This document shows, one piece after another, positions 54,287 to 62,853 of a stretch of 64,000 nucleotides of DNA. Made by a program: the position numbers and the translations under genes. The notes beneath the pieces are model-generated. The model had not been told where the DNA came from. It made no database searches and was given only the letters and a program-made list of their open reading frames with translations. Every line of letters begins with the position of its first letter. The first letter of the stretch is position 1. Source of the DNA: Watersipora subatra (lineage: Eukaryota > Bryozoa > Gymnolaemata > Cheilostomatida > Watersiporidae); assembly GCF_963576615.1 (NCBI RefSeq), contig NW_027045327.1, positions 62,001-126,000 on the forward strand, written 5' to 3'.

Positions 54287-55099
54287 GTACAAGTGAAACC
54301 CAAACAAGTTACTTGAGGCATTTTTGTATCAGATTCCAAACACTGCCTGAAAAATCTTGTCTCGTTTTTTTTGTACCGGACCATCTTATATGGTCCGGTC
54401 TTATTTTAGTCCTAGGGCTACGCAACCACAGGTCATAATTTAATCGATGTGATTTCTTTACCTTTAACAACAACAGTTCATTTATTGAAGCATAATTAAT
54501 TAACCCAGAACATGTGTTTGTATTGGTCGGGCGTTAGCACGATCCCATCGCGGGCATTGTTGATTATCTAGAATCCTAGTTTATTATTAGCGCTCTCTGG
54601 GTTTAACAGCACCGATTGTCACAGAAAAACGCAGCCTCAATGGCAGCGAAAGGGATCGACAACCTAAGGCTAAATGGGAATTATGACGCCACACTTTGAG
54701 TACCTGAACCAAATGTCTTTTTTGCAGGACCTACTTTTGACACCCCGTTTTTCATAGGTCTATTATTCTTTGTGTTTTGAATATAGGCTCATTCGAAAGC
54801 TAAGACTCTGATGTATTGAAATATATAATAAAAAATTATGTAAATTATGTGCTTTAAAATGGTGACTGTGTTTCATTTTATGCAGTGTAATATAGTATTA
54901 AAGATTTAACCCATGCTGTACGTTTTTATTTGACAAAATGCGAGTGAAGCGTATTCTGTCATAAGTTGGGATTCCAGATGTTACGATCTGCTTTGATTTG
55001 AGTCACAAGAGCCCTAAGAAGGATTTTCTTAAGGCCTATCTAAGAATAATTCTGTAAAGGCAAGTTTTTAGTATTTTTCTCATTTACCACAAGAGCAAT
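54287..55099. other. Mostly unassigned DNA with one hairpin
   Basis: A GC-richer segment at 54500-54740 (GCACGATCCCATCGCGGGCA, then CAGCACCGATTG and GGCAGCGAAAGGGATCGAC) could be decayed coding or element DNA, but no open frame is long enough to call. Confidence 0.3.
54375..54399. repeat. 10-bp inverted repeat
   Basis: ACCGGACCAT and ATGGTCCGGT around CTTAT, perfect pairing, preceded by a T run. It lies about 90 bp beyond the end of the minisatellite. Confidence 0.8.
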
Positions 55100-55104
55100 T
55101 ATAA

Positions 55105-55190
55105 ACATCCTGAAGCAGGGTTTGAACCACACCTGCAACTCTACTGCCCAGAGTGTTAACCACTACACTACCACATCTACAGTTACTTTC
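55105..55190 (-). repeat. tRNA-derived SINE head, minus strand
   Basis: On the minus strand GGTAGTGTAGTGGTTAACAC gives a classical A box, CTGGGCAGTAGAGTTGCAGG the middle and TGGTTCAAACCCTG a perfect B box. Arm lengths fit a tRNA; the 3-prime end runs into non-matching sequence, so a pseudo-tRNA or SINE is more likely than a gene. Confidence 0.6.
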
Positions 55191-55860
55191 ATGCAATTCC
55201 CATATTAGCTACCGCTATGAATAGTGTATTTATAAAACATTTAAGAACTCTATCCGTAAAATTTTCATTTGTTATACAGTTTTTAATATGAAACAATTTA
55301 GCTAGACTTAAAAAGGTTGCTTTCAGAGTTGGTACCAATTAAAATAACTTTAATCTTTTATATTAGGAAAGCTAAAAGTGCTGTTTAAATATTCTGGTTT
55401 CCAATAATGGGTTGGGGTTCAGAAACCAAACTGTATTAAGCTGTTTGTGGAGTTGTCTTACCTTGCCTATACATGCCAATGTACTCTTCACGGTTTTCTC
55501 ATCTGTACAAAGCTACAAAACAGTAGTAATGTATAAGTACAACTATTAGTACAATGTTTAGTGCAATGTACATGTAATCCAAAAATACCAACGTCTCAAT
55601 GCAGAGCTTCCCTACGGTAGAACTTTTTTGCGGCAACACAACAAATCACGTGATAGTAAAAACACAACCTTGGAGCATATTTTGGCAGCAGCATTTCTTG
55701 TAAAATTTATATAGTATAAAGCAGAAAGTAGGTTTTCTAAATGACTGCATTTGAAGTTTTCTCTATAAATATAACTTGAAAACCTTCGTGTTTATAACTC
55801 TGTCGGTGGCGGTTAACATTAAACAGCAACACTAACCTAGGATGTCTGATTGCAATTAAT
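55191..55860. other. AT-rich DNA, nothing recognised
   Basis: No structured feature identified. Confidence 0.35.
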
Positions 55861-55864
55861 CGCA

Positions 55865-56100
55865 ATGCTGATACTTTCTGTTTACTGACGATACCATAGC
55901 CTAGTATTATCGATTTAGATCGATCAGCAGTGAGTCTCTCTACGATGTTTATTAGTACTCTCAAAACAAATGCCTTCAAACCAATTTAGCAAAGTGAAAT
56001 ATGGTCAAATGTCTTCAGACTTTATTGTCTCCATGATTTTGGGTGGAAGCAACTCTAAATCCATTCAAAACATAGAAACACAGTGTAGAAGTCGTGGCTT
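55865..56100 (+). repeat. Duplicated segment, mate of 42470-42800
   Basis: AGTATTATCGATTTAGATCG, GGTGGAAGCAACTCTAAA and ATAGAAACACA match the 42.5-42.8 kb copy. Non-coding. Confidence 0.65.
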
Positions 56101-56880
56101 TATGGTTTATGTACCACACAGGAATAAAACATAACAAATAGCAGAGACATCTATAGTTTCCTACTAATTCTGTGTTTGTTACCTACTTTATTGCAAAATT
56201 TTCTAAAAGAACAGCACCTATGGAGTTGTCTTGTCCTCTTTCATAGAGGTTGCATTGCTTTCTAACAGCACCAGCACAAAATTGGGTTTAATCAGTTAAA
56301 GGTGAATACAACGAGACACTTTTTAGCAGATAAAACTTACCAAAATGAGAGTCTTCATAATCGATGAGGTGAATGTATGGCATGCAACTACAGACGTCTA
56401 TAGATGCAACCTCTATCTTCCACATGTACTTGGCAAACTCAAAGAATTTCCCAATTAGCACGGCGGCAGCGTAAAAAAATGTTTGAATATATTTGCACCG
56501 CGTCAATCTTCCAAGTTTCCAACTTGTTGTCGAATGAAGTCCCGCTACAAGCCAAACAAATCATTATATATAGACCTACTGTGATGATAAGGCAATGAGA
56601 ATAAGACTGTACACAAATATTCTATAAATTGTTTGGGTGGTTGATCGAGTGCTGGCTACTAGGTCATATGTCACAAGTTTATGTTTTGTGGGAGGAATAT
56701 TTTACATCTAACGGTGGCTTCAGACAGGACATGTACACTCTTATTACAGTGAAGGCTTGTACAGTGGCAGACTCCAGTATCATATAACATCATAGATTGA
56801 GCCAATAAAGTGCAGAGAATAGCTACATGTATATGCTCAATGTTTACTATAATAAGAGCTGTCTGAAGCTGCAGTTTGAT
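56101..56880. other. AT-rich DNA, nothing firm
   Basis: Short ORFs on both strands overlap each other and none has splice context. Confidence 0.35.
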
Positions 56881-56884
56881 GTAA

Positions 56885-56975
56885 GTAAGATTGCATTGCA
56901 CAGGATTTGAACTCCCAGCCATCAGCTTTGTAGTTAGACATACTAACCACTTCACCGATTTCTCCAACCTCTATC
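56885..56975 (-). repeat. tRNA-derived SINE head, minus strand
   Basis: On the minus strand GGTGAAGTGGTTAGTATGTC (A box), TAACTACAAAGCTGATGGCT (anticodon arm region) and GGGAGTTCAAATCCTG (B box) have tRNA order and spacing. Confidence 0.6.
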
Positions 56976-57112
56976 CCAAGCTACTGGCTAGAAGTTGAAG
57001 TCTGCCGCTGAAGGAGGTTAGAAAAAACGTAGCATTGTGCTGGATTCAAACATGTAATTTTCAGCATGGAAGACTGACACTAACAGCTGAGCAAATCGAC
57101 AACCCACTGGCA

Positions 57113-57580
57113 TTCCATAATAGTTGTACATTTAATTATTACACCTGTTGATAACTTGTGGCACACCAGACTCCAAGTGGATTTAGTAATTATAAATATG
57201 GTAAGTGAATGATTACGGCAGACAAGAGTATGACAGGTGGATATGCCAAATGTCGCTGGTTTGACTCTTAAACAAAGCAATCTGATGCGCAGCCTCAAAA
57301 CATGATTTCAAAAGACGGCCATGACTCTTACTATAGTCAAGACTAGTACCCTGGCAGTCCAGTGTGCCATAACAGATCATCAAGTGTGTCGATAAAGCTC
57401 AACGAATATGCAAGTCAAAAGTATTCCAAAATTCTGCAAGGTGAGTGTTTAGCCGAGGTAATTGTGTAAACTAATTGTTGGAAGTTGAAATCCTGTGGCG
57501 TGCAATCTTTTTTGCACTCTCTTTCTGTTGCATGAGACAGCCGAACGGACACACGACTTGTTATAGCAAAAACCAACTAA
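57113..57580 (+). repeat. Duplicated segment, mate of 47277-47730
   Basis: Collinear over the full length; differs by small indels around 57300 and 57440. See 47277-47730. Confidence 0.8.
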
Positions 57581-57734
57581 AATATATCATATGGTGATGC
57601 TAAACTTTATAACATCTGAACTGGTTAATCCATGTAACAAGACTGGTACTTAGAGATGAACTTGCACCAACTTGATTAGATTTTATCTGAAAGTATCGGT
57701 AGTCGTCTACCCTTTCCGATTGTTTTTGGGCATT

Positions 57735-58025
57735 TTTACCATGATCAAGTTTGGTTGACTGTTTTTTTTTTAAAAAAAACAATCGCAAATGATAGAAGAA
57801 TACCGACATTTTTCTGACAAACTTTGTTGAAAGTGTGTAAAAGTTCATTATTAAGACATTCAGCACCTGAAACTGTTAATTCAAGTAACAAGACTGGTAC
57901 TTAACATGAACTCGCACAAAATCTTAGTAGATTTTATAAGAAATTATCGGTATTTTTCATCCCTTGCAATTGTTTAGATATTTGAGGTGATCTGACTGCC
58001 AGGATGTTTCAAGATGCGTCGTAGA
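57735..58025. mobile_element. CTGGCAGTCAGATCACCTC-family element, partial
   Basis: The right end, reversed, reads ATCCTGGCAGTCAGATCACC at 57984-58010. The left part (ACAATCGCAAATGATAGAAG at 57779) matches the inner arm, but its outermost bases are replaced by a T-run/A-run hairpin (57761-57779). Internal AAGACATTCAGCACC is shared with 48560-48575. Confidence 0.5.
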
Positions 58026-58289
58026 CAAAACTTGATCTCAGTTAAAACATTCGGAAATAAAATGTGTGTGAAAGGAAATCACTAGTTGTTATCGGTGCTA
58101 TAGTTAATATCGACTTTTGCATGAAGTTGCAGCATTATACATCTTTATTCCATCAGTCTCTTCGCGACTTGCGACATCACAATCACACCTTCGCTTTAGC
58201 TGAATGTTTTTAACAGTAATCAATATTTGTCAATTTTAATCTTATTAAATCCTGGCTGTCAGATTGAAGCATCCTCGAGCATCGAAACC

Positions 58290-59130
58290 AATCGCAGGTA
58301 ATAGAAAAATATATTTGCTGACGATAACACTTACTCAAGTTTTGCAAAAGTTCATTATCATGACATTCAGCACCAGAAAATGATGTAAATGTAGAAGTTT
58401 TTGAATAAAACCTATATTTTCATTTGCTATCATGCAGCTATAAATAAACCAATGCCATACTGCTTCTAGAAAAGCCCTACTTAAAGGTTGACTTGCAACA
58501 AATTTCACTTTACCGATATTTGATATGAAAATATTCACCATGTCTTAGTCTGTTGTGTTGTAGGTGCATTATATGTGGAAAGGTGATTACAAGCTCTTAA
58601 AAACTCAAAAACGAACAGAAATTCGCAGCCACACGAGACCGCCGTAGTTTGGATTCCCTTTCCAAAACAGCTCAAATGTGATGTAGTTGTGAGAGATGGC
58701 TTATGTATACACATTCTTACAACCTTAATCGTAGAAATTTTTTCACAAAGAAGTTTTATATTGAGCTTTGTATTGGCCTTTCAATTGACGTGAGAACATC
58801 ATGCGACAAGATAATAACCAAACTGTAACGACTACGTCAGAGAAATAAAGAGATTCCAATCTAAGGCGGCTTTTCGTTTTTGAGCTTTTATGGGCTTTTA
58901 ATCACAATTCCACATATTGTGCACCTACAACACGACAGAGTAAGACATGGTGAATCTTTTGATGCCAAATATCTGCACTGTGAATTTTGTTGCAAGTCAA
59001 CCTCTAAGCTGAGAACGTTTACTATAATAAAAGGCAAGTCTGTCCGAAGCTACGGTTGCAGTTTGCAAAAACGATTGCATCACGGAGGATTCGATCCTGC
59101 AACACTCCACAGTAGTATAGTGAGAGCAGA
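58290..59130 (+). repeat. Duplicated segment interrupted by a 519-bp element
   Basis: Mate of 48470-48830; homology stops at 58480 and resumes at 59004 with CTAAGCTGAGAACG. Confidence 0.85.
58485..59003. mobile_element. AGGTTGACTTGCAAC TIR element with long arms
   Basis: AGGTTGACTTGCAACAAATT at the left and, reversed, AGGTTGACTTGCAACAAAAT at the right begin TIRs that pair for about 130 bp (ATTCACCATGTCTTA, GTGTTGTAGGTGCA, CTCAAAAACGAA). The target is TTAA at the left (58481-58484) and CTAA at the right (59004-59007); the unoccupied paralogue reads TTGA (48693-48696). Non-coding, TTAA-type. Overlapping ORF at 58880-59155 is an artefact. Confidence 0.85.
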
Positions 59131-59149
59131 TCTACACACACTAGGCGGA

Positions 59150-59470
59150 GCTTAGGGAGCAGGAAGTGACATCACATCAGGATCTGTTTGATTGACAGTT
59201 GGGGGGCGGAGCTAGGCGGTGTTGAGTCATGGTGTGAGTCATGGCGATCTGTGTGATTCGTGGTGCGAGTGAGTAATGGTGTGAGTTGGTTGGTGACGTC
59301 GCGGTGGTGGTGGTGTCGGTGGCCGAGTGGTGAGTCGGGCCGCGAGACGATTCGCGGTTGTATTTGGGATTATCGGATTTCGTTGGCGTCCGGTAGAGGT
59401 CGCTCTTCCGTGCCGTTTCGGGGATTGACGGAGAGCTCGGTGGCGACGGGTTGACGGACGGTGGCGGATG
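59150..59470. promoter_or_regulatory. GC-rich, CpG-containing segment
   Basis: Contains GGGGGGCGGAGC (GC-box type, 59198-59211), GGTGACGTCGCGG (CRE-type, 59290-59302) and tandem TGAGTCATGG words. It may be a CpG-rich promoter or simply the GC-rich coding end of the minus-strand exon described next; the sequence cannot separate these. Confidence 0.25.
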
Positions 59471-59645
59471 GATTTCGAGATCGTCGGAGCTTGTATGTAT
59501 TTTCTTTTTTCCGATCCCGAATGAGAATGATGTGTCTGCGAACGAATATTCATTTTGATTGTAAACTTCATAAATTCTGAAATTATCTCTCGCCTCTAAG
59601 TCTTCATCAGGATTAAAACTTTTCAGAATTGACGGAGCATGCAAT
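59177..59645 (-). CDS. Long open minus-strand exon candidate, Pro/Ser/Thr-rich tail
   Basis: The longest non-repetitive open frame in the window (173 codons from the preceding stop). It has no ATG near its start, so it would be entered by splicing; TTTCTCTCTGAATTCCTTCAG is a good acceptor ending at 59646. From there the frame reads LHAPSILKSFNPDEDLEARD, NFRIYEVYNQNEYSF, then a low-complexity Pro/Ser/Thr/His tail to a stop at 59177. The acidic-hydrophobic start looks like real protein; the tail looks disordered. It begins in phase 1, which does not fit the phase-0 end of the exon at 60022-60081, so a different upstream exon would be needed. Family unknown. Confidence 0.35.
59239..59535 (-). 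CDS. Alternative terminal exon candidate, Arg/Pro/His-rich
   Basis: Begins after TTCGTTCGCAG (acceptor ending 59536) in phase 0, compatible with 60022-60081. It reads THHSHSGSEKRKYIQAPTIS and continues basic and Pro-rich for 98 codons to TGA at 59239. Its first 30 nt resemble exon 59863-59913 (TVHSHSTMKEEEE): ATTCTCATTCG is shared, and 18 of 20 bases across CGAATGAGAATGA(A/T). It looks like a duplicated terminal exon in the same frame. It overlaps the 59177-59645 frame in another register. Confidence 0.35.
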   Translation of the reverse strand, partial: THHSHSGSEKRKYIQAPTISKSIRHRPSTRRHRALRQSPKRHGRATSTGRQRNPIIPNTTANRLAARLTTRPPTPPPPRRHQPTHTITHSHHESHRSP

Positions 59646-59746
59646 CTGAAGGAATTCAGAGAGAAATTAAAACAAAGATTATAAACTCTGTATATCAAGA
59701 CAGTAATGAGTTAAGGAAATGATATTATGATTAAATTTTATATAGT

Positions 59747-59752
59747 TTATTT
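59747..59752 (-). terminator. Possible polyadenylation signal
   Basis: AATAAA on the minus strand, 110 bp downstream of the TGA at 59863-59865 of the three-exon gene candidate. Confidence 0.4.
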
Positions 59753-59862
59753 GATGATATATCATAGGGATTTAAACTTACTATCAATGGATATGTTATT
59801 GAATAAAAGTTTTGTATATAAAAATGCTAAAACATAATATAAAAAAGACTATTGAATTTCAT

Positions 59863-60693
59863 TCAATCCCAATTTTCTTCTTCTTCTTTCATTGTCGAAT
59901 GAGAATGAACTGTCTACAATCAAAACATACATTATTTTTAGTGAGATATAGTAAAAGTAAGACATACAATCAGATTAGATCATTCATTCAAACTAAAAAT
60001 CAAATATAATGTAATACTTACTGAAGAAGAAGAAGATCCATCCTTTTTCTGAATGGAATCTTCCTGTTGAGATACGGGAGCCTGCAATTGCAATGATTAC
60101 AGTCAGGATGGTTTACTATATCCTTGCTGAGATAGTAGACTCTACATTCACAATGGACTCCAACTTAAATTGTAAATTTCAATTGCATTAGTCATCGAAT
60201 CATAGAATGATATGCAAGATGTAATGCAGACAGAATAGGATATGCAATCAGCTAGAGTAGGACATACAGACAATAAGAAAAACAAATATGTTACATCACA
60301 TAGTCAGACTAGGACACACAGACAGAGGAGGATATTCAGTTAAAATAATCTGTTTTAATCTGAGTAGGGATATAACATACACTTTGCTAAGATATTGGAG
60401 TTTGCAATTGCAATGAATACAATCAGCCTAGAACACATAGTTACTACTCAGAAGAGAAGATTCATTGTATCATTCCTACATAACATCTAGATTGAATTTG
60501 TAGTACTTACTGTAAACCGTAATCTTTCGTTGAGATCTTGATAGAACTTTTCACGTAAGAGAAATCGACAAGCTTTTCGCTTCCGAACGCTTATTTCCAT
60601 TCCATGAGAGCAGTAACCCCATCGCTTCACACATTTATCTACACAATGTAATCGTTCTTGAAATTTCCTTTTTCTGTTGTCTTTGGTACTCAT
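59863..60693 (-). CDS. Three-exon gene candidate, small basic protein of 97 residues
   Basis: Exon 1, 60693-60511 (61 codons), opens with MSTKDNRKRKFQERLHCVDK, continues CVKRWGYCSHGMEISVRKRK and ends at ACA/GTAAGTACT. Exon 2, 60081-60022 (20 codons), lies between TTGCAATTGCAG and TCA/GTAAGTATT and reads APVSQQEDSIQKKDGSSSSS. Exon 3, 59913-59863, follows TTTTGATTGTAG and reads TVHSHSTMKEEEENWD and TGA. All junctions are phase 0 with consensus sites, introns 429 and 108 bp. An in-frame ATG at 60771 would add 26 residues. Exon 1 is basic, with Cys and His residues (CVDKC, YCSHG) that could bind metal; exons 2-3 are polar and probably disordered. No signal peptide or membrane segment. Family not recognised. 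An array of TTTCGCGAAA lies about 110 bp upstream. Confidence 0.55.
60115..60145 (-). pseudogene. Ghost duplicate of exon 2
   Basis: After GTGAATGTAG the minus strand reads AGTCTACTATCTCAGCAAGG, resembling exon 2 (GCTCCCGTATCTCAACAGGA) and keeping LSQQ in the same frame as VSQQ. It lies in intron 1. A more decayed relative is at 60380-60415 (ATTGCAATTGCAAACTCC), where the acceptor AG has become AA. Confidence 0.4.
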
Positions 60694-60784
60694 TGTGAAG
60701 TTATGAACTGAATTGAAAAGGCATATTCGCTCGAAGGATTTATAACAAGTAGAAGTGTTGTCGCGGTTCAATAATTTTGTGATC

Positions 60785-60805
60785 TAATGATATATATAAA
60801 CAGTT
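60785..60805 (-). promoter_or_regulatory. TATA-like sequence upstream of the minus-strand gene
   Basis: CTGTTTATATATATCATTAG on the minus strand lies about 100 bp upstream of the ATG at 60693 and directly after the palindrome array. It could position transcription near 60765. An alternative is GCTTATATAGTG near 61125, on the far side of the array. Confidence 0.3.
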
Positions 60806-61060
60806 TTCGCGAAATTCACTTTCGCGAAATTCAATTTCGCGAAAGTTGACTATATAATATATATGTGTAATTTCGCGAAATCCAATTTCGCGAAATTCAC
60901 TTTCGCGAAATTCAATTTCGCGAAAGTTGACTATATAATATATATGTGTAATTTCGCGAAATCCAATTTCGCGAAATCCAATTTCGCGAAATTCACTTTC
61001 GCGAAAGTTGACTATATAATATATATAATGTGTAATTTCGCGAAATTCAATTTCGCGAAA
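60805..61060. repeat. Array of 13 TTTCGCGAAA palindromes
   Basis: Thirteen exact copies of the 10-bp palindrome TTTCGCGAAA, mostly 15-16 bp apart, grouped in sets of two to four separated by GTTGACTATATAATATATAT. The palindrome is invariant while linkers (TTCAA, TCCAA, TTCAC) vary. The plus-strand frame FAKFNFAK is a by-product. TTTCGCG resembles the E2F core (TTTSGCGC family), and TTTCGCGAAA words also occur in common invertebrate repeats, so binding-site and satellite explanations both stand. Confidence 0.9.
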
Positions 61061-61270
61061 ATCTGTTTACTATTTTCGCTTCATTAATTCCTTTGGACAC
61101 ACCCATCATTCTTCAATTCACTATATAAGCGTTGCATAATCTGATGGAATATTCTGCCTCATTAACCATCTCTTGATACCTACTTATATTTGAGAATTTG
61201 GGTCGATCGAGTGTTGATACCATAAGGCTTGTATGCTTCAGCTAGAATTCTGTTAGCCGGCTACTCGCGA
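61061..61270. other. Spacer with TATA-like motifs
   Basis: CACTATATAAGCGTTGC (61120-61136) could be a TATA box on either strand. Nothing coding is recognised on the plus strand after it. Confidence 0.3.
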
Positions 61271-61453
61271 TTAAGTTCGTTGAGTGTCGCTGTTTTCAGG
61301 GGCTGTTGTGTGGACAAGCGCTTTGGCATTCGACTTGATTGTTTTCCTAGGTTTACCTATGGAATTCTCCTGTTTGGTTTGGCTTAACCATTCCATAACA
61401 GTTTCTCGACCAGTAAATAGATGAAGATGATGAACTAGTAAAGGGGCATACAT
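61271..61453 (-). CDS. Hypothetical 60-codon ORF, minus strand
   Basis: ATG at 61453 opens MYAPLLVHHLHLFTGRETVM, EWLSQTKQENSIGKPRKTIK, then a polar basic end to a stop at 61271. Composition is less AT-biased than the surroundings and Lys/Arg-rich at the C-terminus, so it could be a real exon or the tail of a mobile-element protein. It lies between the palindrome array and the Polinton-type protease on the same strand. No motif recognised. Confidence 0.25.
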   Translation of the reverse strand: MYAPLLVHHLHLFTGRETVMEWLSQTKQENSIGKPRKTIKSNAKALVHTTAPENSDTQRT

Positions 61454-61800
61454 GGATTAATATGTGGATTATTTTGAGGATAGCTCCAACTCAGTGTGAG
61501 TATATCAATATATAAAACTTATATCAAAAATGTTACGTTATTGAATCATTGGCTTTGCCGTTTCCGGTTAGTGCATGCGCACGCAGTTCTGTTTTTATCC
61601 TCGAGGATGCGTTACACGTTTTTCTAATGCTCTTGTATTGTATTCCTTATTCACATGTACTATTGTACGTTATTCATAATATACGTTCTACAGCATTAAC
61701 TACACACATATTCAACAAAAAAGGTAAATAATATTCGGTTGTATTTGTTACCAACTTTATTTCGATATAAAGTATATATGTATATTCAATTGTAAAATAT
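61454..61800. other. AT-rich DNA between ORFs
   Basis: A 60-codon plus-strand ORF (61549-61731) has no support. GCATGCGCACGCAG at 61575 is a GC-rich local motif. Nothing else seen. Confidence 0.35.
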
Positions 61801-61810
61801 AGAAAAAAAT

Positions 61811-62116
61811 TTATGTCAGATCTTCTAGTAATTTAACAATTTGGGAAGTTCCTTGAATATGTACATTGTCAACACCTTCATTTTCTTCGTTATTAAGACT
61901 TTTACTAATTTTTCCATTCCAATCATATCTATCTAGTATAGTTTTTCGAACTACATGATCTCGTGTATCTGTTTCAGAAATTTTTAGCATAACTGTTAGA
62001 AAATCTTCTATTGAACATCCTCTGCTCCAAAATATTGCAAAGAGAAGACAGTAATCTCCACATGTTGTTGAAATAATTGTTTCCAATGAAACAACCTTGT
62101 TGCCAATGACGTGCAA
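61811..62116 (-). pseudogene. Polinton/Maverick-type cysteine protease, C-terminal fragment
   Basis: The minus strand reads SLETIISTTCGDYCLLFAIF, WSRGCSIEDFLTV, then TDTRDHVVRKTILDRYDW. The string TTCGDYCLLF with the following RG.S..DF matches the active-site Cys region of the adenain-like protease (PRO) of Polintons and related adintovirus-like elements, which matures capsid proteins. The N-terminal half with the His is missing: an in-frame TAG sits just before the fragment, and upstream frames are broken. The open stretch begins with no ATG. The 45-residue acidic tail after the catalytic region is not family-typical and may be element-specific. No polymerase, integrase or capsid gene is visible near it. 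Old, inactive copy most likely. Confidence 0.65.
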
Positions 62117-62119
62117 CTA

Positions 62120-62454
62120 AATTTTTGGTTCAACATTTCCATTTCTAATTATTTTTTCAAAAACGGTAAAACCAGACCGTTATCGTCATGACAATAAGAA
62201 ACACACCGAGTTTGTTCAACGCAAAGAAAAGCGTCAGGAATTTTGTGAGAGTAAGAGTTGCTAAACAATTTTACACCTATCTTGTGGAGAATTTTGTTCT
62301 GAATAAGATACATTTAAAAGTAAAACGATATATGTTTTCATTTTTTGAGATATTGCTTAAATACTAACGGTATATCGGATTTTTTAGAAAATCCGTTTGA
62401 ATTAACTTGGGCAGAATAATCGTTTGGTCAACAATTAACGTGGTAGCGAAAGAG
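62120..62454. other. Region upstream of the protease fragment
   Basis: A minus-strand frame reads NSYSHKIPDAFLCVEQTRCV, SYCHDDNGLVLPFLKK before a stop at about 62146, in a register different from the protease fragment, so it may be another piece of the same decayed element. The plus-strand end GGTAGCGAAAGAGTTAA (62437-62453) looks like a piggyBac-type right end (reverse TTAACTCTTTCGCTACC) with no partner found. Confidence 0.35.
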
Positions 62455-62832
62455 TTAATATACAAGTGAGCAGTGATTATAAATGTATATATAATAATAA
62501 AATGTGAGTAAGATAAAAGCTACTGAAGATACAATAAACAAAGCTAGGATTGTGCTAGTCCATGTTGATATACAAGGGAGCAGTGATTATAAATATATAT
62601 ATATAATAAATCGTGAGTAAGATAAAAGCTACTGAAGATACAATAATCAAAGCAGGATTGTACTAGTCTATGTTGATGTACAAGTGGGCAATGATTATAA
62701 ATGTATATATAATAATAAAATGAGAGTAAGATAAAAGCTACTGAAGATACAATAAACAAAGCTAGGACTGTACTAGTCCATGTTAATATACAAGTGAGCA
62801 GTGATTATAAATATATATATAATAATAAAATG
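62455..62832 (+). repeat. 110-bp repeat array, forward arm
   Basis: Nearly four units, period 108-110 bp (anchors at 62471, 62581, 62689, 62799). The unit contains TACAAGTGAGCAGTGATTAT, AATGTATATATAATAATAAA, GAGTAAGATAAAAGCTACTG and AAGATACAATAAACAAAGCT, then AGGATTGTACTAGTCCATGT. It turns around at 62833-62853. Confidence 0.95.
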
Positions 62833-62853
62833 AGAGTGAGTAATGTGAGTATA

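Noticed and set aside
60805..61060. CRISPR-like or operator array of prokaryotic type
   Set aside because: Repeats of 10 bp with 5-6-bp linkers, no spacers, and an intron-containing gene beside it.
60863..61087. 74-codon ORF with FAKFNFAK repeats
   Set aside because: Translation of the TTTCGCGAAA array; open because the palindrome and linkers lack stops.
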